From Microbacterium sp. W4I20 (GTDB taxonomy: Bacteria > Actinomycetota > Actinomycetes > Actinomycetales > Microbacteriaceae): DNA of 64,000 nt. Below, one piece after another: positions 1-9,090 of this stretch. The stretch is taken from positions 2,046,001-2,110,000 of the forward strand of contig NZ_JAUSYB010000001.1 of assembly GCF_030816505.1 (NCBI RefSeq), in the 5' to 3' direction. The notes beneath the pieces are model-generated. The model searched no databases and was not told the origin of the DNA. It saw nothing but the letters and a program-made list of their open reading frames with translations. The first letter of the stretch is position 1. Each line of letters begins with the position of its first letter. The position numbers and the translations under genes were made by a program.

Positions 1-33
1 ACGACCGCGATCCACGAGCACGAACTGGGCTGA
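1..33 (+). CDS. C-terminal tail of an upstream gene (partial)
   Basis: The first frame reads ten codons (TTAIHEHELG) and then TGA. The codons are G/C-rich at the third position, as in the real genes here, and the next gene converges from the other strand. This is probably the end of a plus-strand gene that starts outside the window. Nothing can be said about its function. Confidence 0.35.
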   Translation, partial: TTAIHEHELG

Positions 34-74
34 GCGCCCGCGCATCAGTCGGCCGACTGCTGTCGGCGAGGGGG

Positions 75-1421
75 TCAGACGCCGAGAGCGTCGTTCCAGG
101 CCGTGACGAACTCTTCCTGCTTGTCGCCGTATCCGTTCACCAGGTTCGTGTGCAGCTTGCCGAGGACGTCGAACGAATACGCCGCATGCTCGAGGTTCGG
201 CCCCCAAAGCGTCGATCCGAAGATCTCTGCCTCCTGCTCGCGCACTGCGACCGACTTGATCGCCGGCACGAGAGCGACCATGTCGACGTCGTGCTCGATC
301 ACGACGTCCAGCGTGTTCGGCGTGAGGGTCACGGCGTGCACCCCCTCGGCGGCGGCCAGCTCGAGGGCGGGTTCGAGACTGCCGAGGTAGCCGGTCGCGT
401 TCGTGCTGAGCGCCTTGACCCGCATCCCCGGTCCGTCTTCCTGCTGCACGGAGAACTGCAGCGAGCGATAGGGCTCGAGCAGCGCCGGCGACGCGGCGAG
501 CGTCTGCTGAACCGCCAGCGCGGTCTCGGCATCCGCCGTGGTGATCATCAGGATGTCGATCTGCGCCGATCGCGTCTCGACCCGCGCCGAGACGACACCG
601 TCGATCGGCGCGAGAATCTCTCCGACCCGCGCATCGGCATCAGCATCGCGCCCGGTCGTCGTGACGATGCCGGCGCTGAGCGTGACCTTCAGGCCCGGCT
701 CGGTGGCGATGAACGCATCGACCACGGGCGTCACTGCTGCCGCGTCGGCTGCGGTGCGCATGCGGAGGGTCAGCGCGTCATCCTTCAGCGAATACGTCTG
801 GATCACGCCCGCTGACGCCACTGCCTCCACCACTTCGAATGCCGGCTGCAATGCCGCCGGGTCGCGGATCTCGATCGTCTTCCGCTCCTGCAGGTCGCTG
901 ACGACGAGCTGCGGTGTTCCTCCGATCGGCCCGGAAGCGGCAGCCTCCGTCAGAGGCGACACAAGAGTTACCGGGTCGACGCCGGCTTCGGCAACAACCT
1001 CCAGATGCAGTCCGCTCTCGCCCACGGACCCCCTGCCGCTGTAGACGCCCTCGACCTCGTCGAGAGCGGTCATCGTCGCGGCGAGCTCCGACACCTGCTC
1101 GTCGTCGCCTCCCAGGCGCCACTCCCATGCGCCCGATCGCACAGCGAACGTCCAGCGGTCGTCGACCGCCGAATCGGTCACGTCGTTCAGGCGCGCGGCG
1201 ACGTCGGGAACATCGGCGGCAGCGATGCTGTCATCGAGCGTGATCTCGTAGTGCTTCGGCCCCGAGCCGCCGACGAGTTCGACCACCGTGACGCCGGATT
1301 CCTGCTCGAGCAGCTCCACGATGTTCTCGTTCGTCCTGGCACATCCGGCGAGGCCTCCGAGAACCACCGCCACTCCGAGCACGACTGACACCGCACGACC
1401 GACCCCCCGCTGGAAACGCAT
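75..1421 (-). CDS. Secreted lipoprotein of unknown function
   Basis: A 448-residue protein that I do not recognise. It opens with a typical lipoprotein signal: Arg residues at 2, 5 and 9, a hydrophobic stretch at about 11-23, and the lipobox LAGC with the acylated Cys at 27. The mature protein should therefore sit on the outer face of the membrane. The rest is acidic, rich in Ala/Val/Asp, and has no cysteine or membrane segment; it looks like several alpha/beta units of similar size, though no clear internal repeat can be aligned by eye. The ATG start is preceded by GGAG at about 5 nt. It is transcribed alone and faces away from the helicase region. A binding or envelope-stress role is possible but unsupported. 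Confidence 0.75.
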   Translation of the reverse strand: MRFQRGVGRAVSVVLGVAVVLGGLAGCARTNENIVELLEQESGVTVVELVGGSGPKHYEITLDDSIAAADVPDVAARLNDVTDSAVDDRWTFAVRSGAWEWRLGGDDEQVSELAATMTALDEVEGVYSGRGSVGESGLHLEVVAEAGVDPVTLVSPLTEAAASGPIGGTPQLVVSDLQERKTIEIRDPAALQPAFEVVEAVASAGVIQTYSLKDDALTLRMRTAADAAAVTPVVDAFIATEPGLKVTLSAGIVTTTGRDADADARVGEILAPIDGVVSARVETRSAQIDILMITTADAETALAVQQTLAASPALLEPYRSLQFSVQQEDGPGMRVKALSTNATGYLGSLEPALELAAAEGVHAVTLTPNTLDVVIEHDVDMVALVPAIKSVAVREQEAEIFGSTLWGPNLEHAAYSFDVLGKLHTNLVNGYGDKQEEFVTAWNDALGV

Positions 1422-1481
1422 TACTCCAGCGTATGTGCAAACACTTTTCGGGGCGCAGGGCAGGTCTCCCCAGGTCCGGCC

Positions 1482-1566
1482 GTGAACAATTCCTCCAGAA
1501 TGACGCCGAAAGGGCCCAGGACGGGTGGTCCTGGGCCCTTTCGGGAAATTCTTGCTGAGTTGTGCA
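1482..1566. repeat. Palindromic element, copy A of the GTTCACAA family, with terminator-like core
   Basis: An 85-bp inverted-repeat element between the lipoprotein gene and the helicase stop. The outer ends read GTGAACAATTCCTCCAGAAT and, on the other strand, GTGCACAACTCAGCAAGAAT. The core is a perfect 16-bp stem (1507-1522 against 1528-1543) with a 5-nt loop, strong enough to act as a terminator for the helicase gene. Copies with related outer ends but different cores lie at 5081-5165 and 45456-45541. Confidence 0.8.
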
Positions 1567-1600
1567 CGCCTCGGCCTCCCGGCCGACGCGACTCAGCGGC

Positions 1601-3880
1601 TCAGCTGGTGAGATCGGCCGCGGTCGGCACGCGACCGGTGATCTCCTCGATGATGTCGTCGTCGAGACGGGCGTTCTCGAACGGCGCGTCGATCTCGGCG
1701 CGCTCGAGCAGCTCGGTCATGCGACGCTGACGCTGACGCGTGATCAGCGTGACGACGCGACCGGAGCGACCCGCGCGGCCGGTTCGACCCGACCGGTGCA
1801 GGTACGTCTTGTACTCGTCGGGCGCATCGGCCTGGACGACCAGGTCGATGTCGTCGACGTGGATGCCGCGGGCGGCGACATCCGTCGCCACCAGCACGTT
1901 GACCCGGCCCGAGGTGAGGCGTTCCAGGTTGCGCGTGCGCTTGGCCTGGTTCAGGTCGCCGTGCAGCGAGACGGCCGGGATGCCGGCATCGTCGAATTGC
2001 TCGGCGAGCATGTCGGCGTAAGCACGGGTGCGGGCGAACACGAGCGTCTTGCCAGCGCGGTCGACGAGCGACGTGAGGATGTCGGCCTTGTCGCGGTGCT
2101 CGATCACGAGCACGCGGTGCTCGATCTGGCTCGAGCCCTGGTCTTCACCGGCGACCTCGAAGACGGCCGGGTCGATCAGGAACTCGTCGACGAGTGCGGC
2201 GACCTCGCGGTCGAGCGTCGCCGAGAACAGCAGCTTCTGGCTGCCGTCGGCCGTGTGACGGAGGATGCGCTGCACGGGCTCGACGAATCCGAGCTCGCAC
2301 ATGTGGTCGGCCTCGTCGAGCACCGCGATGCGGCAGTCGGAGAGGTCGAGCTTGCCCTGGTTGATCAGGTCCTCGATGCGACCGGGGGTGCCGATCACGA
2401 TGTCGACGCCCTTCTTGAGCGCACCGACCTGGCGACCCTGCGGCACGCCGCCGTAGATCTGCGTGGTGAACAGGCCGACGCTGCGGGCGATCGGCTGGAT
2501 CGTGCGGTCGATCTGCAGCGCGAGCTCGCGCGTCGGAGCGAGGATGATCGCGCGCGGCTTCCGGCCGAACTCGCGGCGCTTGCCGGCCTGCGACTGCAGC
2601 ACGCGCTCGACGAGCGGCGCCCCGAAGGCGATGGTCTTGCCGGAGCCGGTGCGGCCACGGGCGAGAACGTCACGTCCTTCGAGGACGGCCGGGATGCTGG
2701 CCGCCTGGATCGCGAACGGCGAGGCCGCTCCCAGCTCGGCGAGTGTGTCGACGATGTTCGATCCGAGACCGAGGTCGCCGAACGTCACGCCATCGACCTC
2801 GACGGCCGCGACCGACTTCGCCTCGAGGCGATCGTGCACGACATCTTCGCCCTGCTCGAACTTCTTGGTCGGTGCGGAGGCGGGCTTCGCGTTCCAGTCG
2901 TTGCGGCTCGGACGCTCGTTGCGCGACGGGCGCCCACGGGTGTCGGAGGTCAGCGGGCGCACACGGTCGGTGCGGTACGCGCCACCGGTCGACGGACGCG
3001 AACGCTCGTCGCGGCCGCCCTCGAACGACCGCTGCGTGCGGTCGCGGTCGAAAGCACGACGGGCACGGTCGGCGTCGTACGAGCGCTCCGGGCGCTCCGC
3101 GCCACGGCTCGGCGCGGAGCCGCGGTCGTCACGGCGCGGACGCTCGTCACGATCGAAACGCTGGCCGCCGCGGTCGCTGCCCCGGTCATCGCGGTAGCTC
3201 CCCGAACCGGTCGGACGCTGGCCGCGACGGTCATCGCGGACCGGACTGCCGCCGTCACGGTGGTCGTTGTCGCGGAAGCCCTGGCGCTGCGTTCCCGCTC
3301 CGCGGTCGTCGCGGCGCGGACGCTCGTCGCGCTGGCCGCCGCGCTCGTCGCGGTAGGTGCCGGGACCGGTCGGACGCTGGCCGCCACGGTCGTCACGGCG
3401 CGAACGGTCGTCACGGTCGAAACGAGGACGCTCGTCGCGTCCGCCGTCACGGGCCGGGCGGTCGTCGAAACGACGCGCACCGGTCGAGGCGCGGTCGTTG
3501 AAGCGAGGACGCTCGGTGCGCTCGTCGCTGCGGTGGTGCGGTGCCTCGCGGCGGCCGGACTCGGCGCGGTTGCGGATGCCGCGGGCCTCGTCGCGACCCG
3601 CACGCTCCTGCGCGTTCCAGCGCTGCTTGGGGGCACCGGTCTCGGCCTCGGCCGGACGGTATCCGCGGTGACCGACGCTGCGGCTACCGGGGCGACGGTC
3701 GTATCCGCCTGCGGCGGGCGCACTGCGACGCTCGCCGGCATCCGCTCGTCCACCGCGCTCGGGACGGGCGGCGTCGCGACCGGTGGTGTGGCGGTCGTGG
3801 AACGAGGTCTTCTTGGCGCCGTAGCGCGGCTCGAAGTTGGCAGCGGGTCGTCCGCCGCGGGGCTTCTTGTTCTTGGGCAA
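1601..3880 (-). CDS. DEAD-box ATP-dependent RNA helicase with long RG/RD-rich N-terminal tail
   Basis: A 759-residue RNA helicase. The core starts near residue 363 with a Q motif (FGDLGLGSNIV), then Walker A (GRTGSGKT, about 408), DEAD (VLDEADHM, about 521), SAT, and motif VI HRSGRTGRAGRSG, all intact. It unwinds RNA in ribosome assembly, decay or cold adaptation, as for the family. The odd part is residues 1-360: a low-complexity tail of repeated RDDRGGQRP-like units. Most bacterial relatives carry such basic tails at the C-terminus, and shorter. I chose the TTG at 3880 because AGAAGGA lies 7-8 nt upstream and the product then begins with PKNKKPRGG; the frame stays open 19 codons further up, but without a ribosome site. 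Confidence 0.92.
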   Translation of the reverse strand: MPKNKKPRGGRPAANFEPRYGAKKTSFHDRHTTGRDAARPERGGRADAGERRSAPAAGGYDRRPGSRSVGHRGYRPAEAETGAPKQRWNAQERAGRDEARGIRNRAESGRREAPHHRSDERTERPRFNDRASTGARRFDDRPARDGGRDERPRFDRDDRSRRDDRGGQRPTGPGTYRDERGGQRDERPRRDDRGAGTQRQGFRDNDHRDGGSPVRDDRRGQRPTGSGSYRDDRGSDRGGQRFDRDERPRRDDRGSAPSRGAERPERSYDADRARRAFDRDRTQRSFEGGRDERSRPSTGGAYRTDRVRPLTSDTRGRPSRNERPSRNDWNAKPASAPTKKFEQGEDVVHDRLEAKSVAAVEVDGVTFGDLGLGSNIVDTLAELGAASPFAIQAASIPAVLEGRDVLARGRTGSGKTIAFGAPLVERVLQSQAGKRREFGRKPRAIILAPTRELALQIDRTIQPIARSVGLFTTQIYGGVPQGRQVGALKKGVDIVIGTPGRIEDLINQGKLDLSDCRIAVLDEADHMCELGFVEPVQRILRHTADGSQKLLFSATLDREVAALVDEFLIDPAVFEVAGEDQGSSQIEHRVLVIEHRDKADILTSLVDRAGKTLVFARTRAYADMLAEQFDDAGIPAVSLHGDLNQAKRTRNLERLTSGRVNVLVATDVAARGIHVDDIDLVVQADAPDEYKTYLHRSGRTGRAGRSGRVVTLITRQRQRRMTELLERAEIDAPFENARLDDDIIEEITGRVPTAADLTS

Positions 3881-4155
3881 AGCAGTTGTCCTTCTGAGTT
3901 CTCGCACGAGAACAGCGCTGCGCGCATGCGCGAGCACCCTTGCGTTCGTCTCAACAGACGATGCGGGGTTCCGGACTGTCAGCGGCCGGGGCCATTCATG
4001 TGATGGTTGATTTGCGTCGATCGACGCTCACCATCGGCCCCTGGACTCACACTTCTTACACAAAAACGTCCGCGCCATGCGCGGGTGTCCGAAGCCGACC
4101 GAACGAGTCTAGCGGGTGCGCCTGAGAGAGTCCTCCGCGACCGTACGATGGCGGA

Positions 4156-5052
4156 GTGAACTCTGCTCTCCCCACCGGCACCCAGGTACACCTCCAGTCC
4201 GGCGCCGTGACGGCGCAGATCGCCCAGGTGGGCGCGTCGCTGCGCTCCCTCCGCATCGGGGGCGTCGACCTGGTCACCGCGTATCCGCTGGACATCCCCA
4301 CCCCCTCCTGCTCGGGGGTGGTCCTCACGCCGTGGCCGAACCGGGTGCGCGACGGGGTGTGGGATGACGACGGCACGCCCCGGCAGCTCGCGATCACCGA
4401 GCCGAAGTTCCACAACGCCAGCCACGGCCTGCTCCGCTTCGTCGCCTATGACATCGACCAGACGGATGCCGCCGCCACACTCAGCGCGACCGTCGTGCCG
4501 CAGACGGGGTACCCATACCTGATCGAGACGTCGGTGACCTACCTCCTGACCGACGACGGCATCGAGGTGGTGCACGTGCTGACCAACCGGTCGTCGGAGC
4601 CTGCTCCGGTCGCACTCGGCACGCACCCGTTCGTCATGATCGGCGACGTGGACACGCATGACCTGGTACTGCGAGTGCCCGCGGCGACCGCGTTCGAGAC
4701 GGATGACCGGATGCTGCCCACCGGCACCCGCCCGGCCGATGCGGCTCTGCGCGACGGCATCCGGATCGGCGACACCTCGCTCGACACCGGGTTCACGGAC
4801 CTTGCCCGCGACGCCGACGGGCTGGTCAGGACCACCCTCACGGCACCCGATGGCCGCCGCCTCACGGTGTGGCAGGGCGAAGGGTTCGACTACGTGCAGG
4901 TGTTCACGACCGACAAGTACCCCGGGCAGGAGCTCGCCGTCGCGATCGAGCCGATGACCGCCCCGGCAGATGCGCTGAACAGCGGCCTCGGCATCCGTCG
5001 ACTGGCCCCCGGTGAGTCCTGGAGCCTCCGCTGGGGCATCGCGCTCGACTGA
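4156..5052 (+). CDS. Aldose 1-epimerase family protein
   Basis: A 298-residue galactose-mutarotase-like protein that would interconvert alpha and beta anomers of aldoses in the cytoplasm. The family's catalytic set is present: His90 in NASHGLL, His157 in GTHPF, and Glu265 in VAIEPMTAP, as expected for the acid/base pair. Length is normal. The GTG start is preceded only by a weak GGCGGA. It stands alone, divergent from the helicase with about 275 bp between them, so the sugar it acts on cannot be read from context. Confidence 0.88.
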   Translation: MNSALPTGTQVHLQSGAVTAQIAQVGASLRSLRIGGVDLVTAYPLDIPTPSCSGVVLTPWPNRVRDGVWDDDGTPRQLAITEPKFHNASHGLLRFVAYDIDQTDAAATLSATVVPQTGYPYLIETSVTYLLTDDGIEVVHVLTNRSSEPAPVALGTHPFVMIGDVDTHDLVLRVPAATAFETDDRMLPTGTRPADAALRDGIRIGDTSLDTGFTDLARDADGLVRTTLTAPDGRRLTVWQGEGFDYVQVFTTDKYPGQELAVAIEPMTAPADALNSGLGIRRLAPGESWSLRWGIALD

Positions 5053-5080
5053 CCAGCGCGTCCGGTCTCGCGCCGACGCT

Positions 5081-5165
5081 GTTCACAATTCAGTCAGAAT
5101 TCGCGTGCGGGGGGTGAGATCGGTCGATCTCACCCCCCGCACGGAGTTCTTGCTGAATTGTGAAC
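5081..5165. repeat. Palindromic element, copy B of the GTTCACAA family, with terminator-like core
   Basis: An 85-bp element between the convergent epimerase and RND genes. The outer ends are GTTCACAATTCAG on both strands, continuing TCAGAAT on one and CAAGAAC on the other. The core is a perfect 18-bp stem (5105-5122 against 5125-5142) with only 2 nt between the arms. It can work as a bidirectional terminator. The core has no similarity to that of copies A or C. Confidence 0.82.
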
Positions 5166-5175
5166 GCGCTGGCGG

Positions 5176-8100
5176 TCAGACCAGCCCGCGGTCGCGCAGT
5201 TCGCGGCGCGTCAGGTGCGACAGATCCGACAGACCGGACGCGTCGACCGTCGCCGACTCCGCCGATGCAGCAGCAGAGGGCGCCTCGGGACCGGTGGGTG
5301 CGTCCGAACCGGACGCCGCGGCAGCCGACCCGCCGCCCTTGCGGGCCTGGCGCCGCTCCTTCCGGCCCTCGATGAGGTTGTAGAGCGTCGGCAGCACGAT
5401 CAGCGTCAGCACGGTCGACGAGATCAGCCCGCCGATCACGACGATCGCGAGCGGCTGCGAGATGAACCCGCCGTGGCCGGTGATGCCCAGCGCCATCGGG
5501 GTGAGCGCGAAGATCGTCGCCAGCGCCGTCATGAGGATCGGCCGCAAACGCTTCTCGGCGCCGGCCTTCACGGCATCCGCCGTCGACAGCCCCTTGATGC
5601 GGTACTGGTTCACCAGGTCGATGAGAACGATCGCGTTCGTCACCACGATGCCGATGAGCATCAGCAGACCGATCAGCGAAGCGACGCCGAGCGGCACTCC
5701 CGTGACGATCTGCAGCAGGATCGCACCGGTCGCCGCGAACGGCACCGAGACGAGCAGCTCCAGCGGCTGACGCAGCGACTTGAACGTCGCGACCATGACC
5801 ACGTAGACGATCAGGATCGCGGCGAGCATCGCGAGTCCGAGCTGCGAGAACGAGTCGGCCTGCTGCGAGGCAACACCACCGACCTCGGCGTCCGCACCGT
5901 CCGGCAGCTCGACCGCGGCGAGCGCAGCGGTCACCGACGCCGTGGCGGTCGCGAGGTTGTCGGATGCCGGCGGCACGGTGATCGTCGCGGTGCGCAGGCC
6001 CTGCTCGGTCGTGATCGACGTCGGCCCGTTGCGCTCCTCGACCGTGGCGATGTCCCGCAGCTGCACGATGCCGAGCGGGGTCGGGATCGCGAGCGTCTGC
6101 AGGGCCTCGACCGTGGTCGGGGGCTCCGGCGTGACGATGTACATGGTCAGAGCGGTGTCGTCGATCTCGACGGTGCCGGCCTGCTGGGGACGCATCGTGT
6201 TCGACACGATCGAGCCGACGGCGACCTCGGAGAGCCCGCGCTGGGCCGCGGCATCCCGGTCGACGACCACGGCGATGTAGGGCAGCGAGGCCGCCAGGTT
6301 GTCGGTCACCTGTCCGACGCCGTCACGGCCGTCGAGTTCGTCGACCACGGCGGTCGTCGCGGTCTGCAGGTCGTCGGCGTTGGATGCCGAGACCGAGATC
6401 TCGATGTCGCTGGAGCCGAAGCCGGCGGATGCTGCGACAGACACTTCGCCGACCTCGTCGCCGAGACCGTCGATCGCCTTCTGCACGTCGGCGCGCAGCT
6501 TCTCCTGGTCGGCGTCGCCGTCGGTCAGCACCGAGTAGGTGACGCCCGCTCCGCCCGAGAAGGCGTCGCGCAGCGCCGAGCCGCTCGATCCGATGGATGC
6601 CTGCACGTGCTCGATGCCGTCGATGGCCAGCAGGGCGTCTTCGACGCTGGTCGCGGCATCCGACTTCGCCTCGAGGCTCGCGGTCGGACCGAGGTCCTGC
6701 GTGACCGTCATGGTGTTCTGGCCCGAGTCACTGAGGAAGTTGATCTTCATCAGCGGCGCTGCCGCGAGCGTTCCACCCAGCACCACGACCGCGAGGATCA
6801 GCGTGACGGCGGAGTGCTTGAGCGTCCAGCCCAGGATCGGGCGGTAGCCGCGCTGGAGCGCCGTGGGCGGTGCGTCCTGGTGCTCCGGGTCGATCGCCAC
6901 GCCGTTCTCGTCGAGCAGCGGCTTGCCGGGGCGGAGGAACCAGTAGGCGAGCACCGGCACGATCGTGAGCGAGACGAGCAGCGAGGCGATCATCGCGATC
7001 GCCACGGTCATCGCGAACGGCCGGAACAGCTCCCCCACCATGTCGCCGACGAACACGATCGGAAGGAACACCGCGACGGTCGTGATCGTGGAGGCCGTGA
7101 CCGCCATCGCGACCTCGCGCACCGCGAGCCGGATGGCGTCGCCCTTGTCGGCGTCGCCGACGTAGTGCCTCTTGATGTTCTCGATCACGACGATGGAGTC
7201 ATCGACCACTCGTCCGATCGCGATCGTGAGCGCGCCGAGCGTGAGGATGTTCAGCGAGTACCCGAAGGCCTGCAGGCCGATGAAGGTGATCAGCACCGAG
7301 GTCGGGATCGAGATCGCGGTCACCAGCGTCGAGCGGATCGACAGCAGGAAGACGAGGATCACGATCACGGCGAAGACGAGGCCGAGCAGGCCCTCGGTCG
7401 CGAGGCTCTCGATGGACTGCTGGATGAACGGCGCCTGATCGAAGATGATCGTGAACTCGGCATCCGGGAATGCGTCGCCGATCTTGTCGAGCGCAGCGGT
7501 CACTCCCTGCGAGACCTCGACCGTGTTGGCGGCCGGGAGCTTGGTGACCGAGATCGACAGGGCGTCCTTGCCATCGACGCGCGAGATCGAGCTGACCGGG
7601 TCGGACTCCTGCACGACGGTCGCGACGTCGCCGATGGTCAGCGTCGTGCCGACCAGTGGCAGGGCGGCGAGCTCATCGACGGAGGTGATCTTCGCGCCGG
7701 TCTGCACGGTGAGCGTCTCGCCGTTCTCGGTGATGTCGCCACCTGGGAAGAGCGTGCCGTTCTGCTGCAGCGCGGTGTTGATCGCCTGGGTGCTCTGCCC
7801 CTCGGCCGCGAGCTTCGCGGCATCCGGCGTGATGCTGATCCGCTGGCCGACGCCGCCGACGATCTGGGCCGCGTTGACGCCGTCGACGTCTTCGAGCTCG
7901 GGGATCGCCACCGTCTCGAGTTCGGACTGCGCGTTCTCGGCGTCTTCGAAGCCGGTCACCGCGACCTGGATCACCGGGAAGTCATCGATCGAGACCGCCA
8001 GCACCTGCGGGGCGACGTCCTCGGGGAGCTGGCTCGAGATGCGGTTGAGCGCCTGCTGGATCTTCTGCTCCGCCGTGGCGAGGTTCGTGCCGTAGGCGAA

Positions 8101-8385
8101 GGTCGCCTGCACGATGGAGGCGTTCGTGGTGCTCGTCGCGGTGGTGTCCTCGAGTCCGGGCACGCCCTGGATCGCGGCTTCGACCGGTGTGGAGATGTCA
8201 TTCTCCACCACCTCCGGCGATGCGCCCGGGTAGGTCGTCGAGACGATGAGGTTCGGCAGCTCGAGCGAGGGGATGAGCTCCTGCTTGAGGTTGGTCAGTG
8301 CCAGGCCGCCGAACACCGCGGCGACGATCGTGATGAGGGCGATGAGCGCCCGGTTCTTCAGGCTCAGGACGGCGAGATTCGACAC
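5176..8385 (-). CDS. RND-family efflux transporter (HAE1/SwrC-like)
   Basis: A 1069-residue proton-driven exporter of the AcrB fold: one membrane segment at the N-terminus, a large outer loop, and two halves with about 12 membrane segments in total. The proton-relay pair is present as Asp395-Asp396 in VVDDSIVVIEN. The TM10 motif reads GIVVTNAIVLID, with Thr where AcrB has the relay Lys; this is as I remember it for Gram-positive SwrC-type pumps. The last 60 residues form an Ala/Ser-rich tail ending in LTRRELRDRGLV. The GTG start has GAGGAAAA upstream. It lies 16 nt downstream of a TetR gene, so the two form one operon. No membrane-fusion partner is present. Substrate unknown, probably a hydrophobic drug or surfactant. 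Confidence 0.93.
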   Translation of the reverse strand: MSNLAVLSLKNRALIALITIVAAVFGGLALTNLKQELIPSLELPNLIVSTTYPGASPEVVENDISTPVEAAIQGVPGLEDTTATSTTNASIVQATFAYGTNLATAEQKIQQALNRISSQLPEDVAPQVLAVSIDDFPVIQVAVTGFEDAENAQSELETVAIPELEDVDGVNAAQIVGGVGQRISITPDAAKLAAEGQSTQAINTALQQNGTLFPGGDITENGETLTVQTGAKITSVDELAALPLVGTTLTIGDVATVVQESDPVSSISRVDGKDALSISVTKLPAANTVEVSQGVTAALDKIGDAFPDAEFTIIFDQAPFIQQSIESLATEGLLGLVFAVIVILVFLLSIRSTLVTAISIPTSVLITFIGLQAFGYSLNILTLGALTIAIGRVVDDSIVVIENIKRHYVGDADKGDAIRLAVREVAMAVTASTITTVAVFLPIVFVGDMVGELFRPFAMTVAIAMIASLLVSLTIVPVLAYWFLRPGKPLLDENGVAIDPEHQDAPPTALQRGYRPILGWTLKHSAVTLILAVVVLGGTLAAAPLMKINFLSDSGQNTMTVTQDLGPTASLEAKSDAATSVEDALLAIDGIEHVQASIGSSGSALRDAFSGGAGVTYSVLTDGDADQEKLRADVQKAIDGLGDEVGEVSVAASAGFGSSDIEISVSASNADDLQTATTAVVDELDGRDGVGQVTDNLAASLPYIAVVVDRDAAAQRGLSEVAVGSIVSNTMRPQQAGTVEIDDTALTMYIVTPEPPTTVEALQTLAIPTPLGIVQLRDIATVEERNGPTSITTEQGLRTATITVPPASDNLATATASVTAALAAVELPDGADAEVGGVASQQADSFSQLGLAMLAAILIVYVVMVATFKSLRQPLELLVSVPFAATGAILLQIVTGVPLGVASLIGLLMLIGIVVTNAIVLIDLVNQYRIKGLSTADAVKAGAEKRLRPILMTALATIFALTPMALGITGHGGFISQPLAIVVIGGLISSTVLTLIVLPTLYNLIEGRKERRQARKGGGSAAAASGSDAPTGPEAPSAAASAESATVDASGLSDLSHLTRRELRDRGLV

Positions 8386-8401
8386 GGCGGTTTTCCTCGG
8401 T

Positions 8402-9001
8402 TCAGGGTGCGGACGGCGCTGCGGTGCGACCGGGGGTGGTTTCAGTCTCGGGCATGCCGAGGATGCGGGTGAGCACGGTCTCGATGAACGTGCGGTCGAG
8501 CGCGGTGTCGCGGATCTGCGTGCTCCACATGACGCCGTCGATGAAGATCATCGCGGCGGTCGCACGGTCGACCCCGTAGGTGGGCTCGAGGAAGGCGACG
8601 AGCTGTTCGGAGAGGTGCCGTGCGAGCTTGCGCAGGCGCGGGTCGTGGATCGCGGCGGTGACGACCGCGCGATCGGCCTTCACCGCGTCGGCGTCGTCGA
8701 GTCCCTCGGCGATCAGGTCGGCGATCACCGCAGGGCTCGCGCCGCGCTGGGCCAGCGCGATGCGGACGCCGTCGAGCCGGGCATCCACCTCATCGGCGAG
8801 TGCGCGCAGGGCGGCGGCTCGGAGGTGGTCGAGGGTGTCGAAGTACTGGGTCGTCGCGCCGAGCGGCACGTTGGCGCGCGCCGCGACCATGCGGTGGGTG
8901 ATGCCGTCGGCGCCCACCTCGACGATCAGCTCGGCCGCAGCCAGGATGATCGCGCGACGACGCGCTTCAGGATCACGTCGTCGACGTATGCTCTCTGCCA
9001 T
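8402..9001 (-). CDS. TetR-family repressor of the RND exporter
   Basis: A 199-residue TetR regulator. The N-terminal helix-turn-helix is clear ([20 protein letters not shown] then TTQYF), and the C-terminal helices would bind a ligand. The frame stays open far upstream, but the ATG at 9001 has AAGGGG at 6 nt and gives the usual short N-terminus (MAESIRRRR). It is the first gene of a two-gene operon with the exporter. A palindrome of the right kind sits just ahead of the start codon, so it most likely represses both itself and the pump. Confidence 0.9.
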   Translation of the reverse strand: MAESIRRRRDPEARRRAIILAAAELIVEVGADGITHRMVAARANVPLGATTQYFDTLDHLRAAALRALADEVDARLDGVRIALAQRGASPAVIADLIAEGLDDADAVKADRAVVTAAIHDPRLRKLARHLSEQLVAFLEPTYGVDRATAAMIFIDGVMWSTQIRDTALDRTFIETVLTRILGMPETETTPGRTAAPSAP

Positions 9002-9020
9002 CTCAACCCCTTGGACATCC

Positions 9021-9040
9021 GTACATGTACATTTGTACAT
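9021..9040. promoter_or_regulatory. Probable TetR operator
   Basis: The 20 bases GTACATGTACATTTGTACAT hold two overlapping palindromes: GTACATGTAC (9021-9030) and ATGTACA-TT-TGTACAT (9025-9040). They lie 20-39 bp ahead of the TetR start, AT-rich against a GC-rich background, where a bound repressor would block the promoter. Confidence 0.75.
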
Positions 9041-9068
9041 TCCCGGGTTGCGAGGATGCTGAGAAATA

Positions 9069-9090
9069 CCGATATTCCGCGGAATTTCGG
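9069..9090. promoter_or_regulatory. Second palindrome in the tetR/ABC divergent region
   Basis: A 22-bp near-perfect palindrome, CCGATATTCCGCGGAATTTC plus GG, with one mismatched pair. It sits between the divergent TetR and ABC genes, about 160 bp before the ABC start. GTGGTACCAC (9094-9103) follows at once. It could be an operator for the ABC pair or an upstream site for the TetR gene; no regulator can be assigned. Confidence 0.4.

Noticed and set aside
1562-4003. An 813-codon open frame on the plus strand opposite the helicase
   Set aside because: It mirrors the real gene codon by codon, is a low-complexity Ala/Val/Arg product, and has no ribosome site. In high-GC DNA, antisense frames stay open by chance.
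5215-8472. A 1085-codon frame opposite the RND gene
   Set aside because: Arg/Asp/Gly-rich nonsense with no family, while the minus strand encodes a complete transporter.
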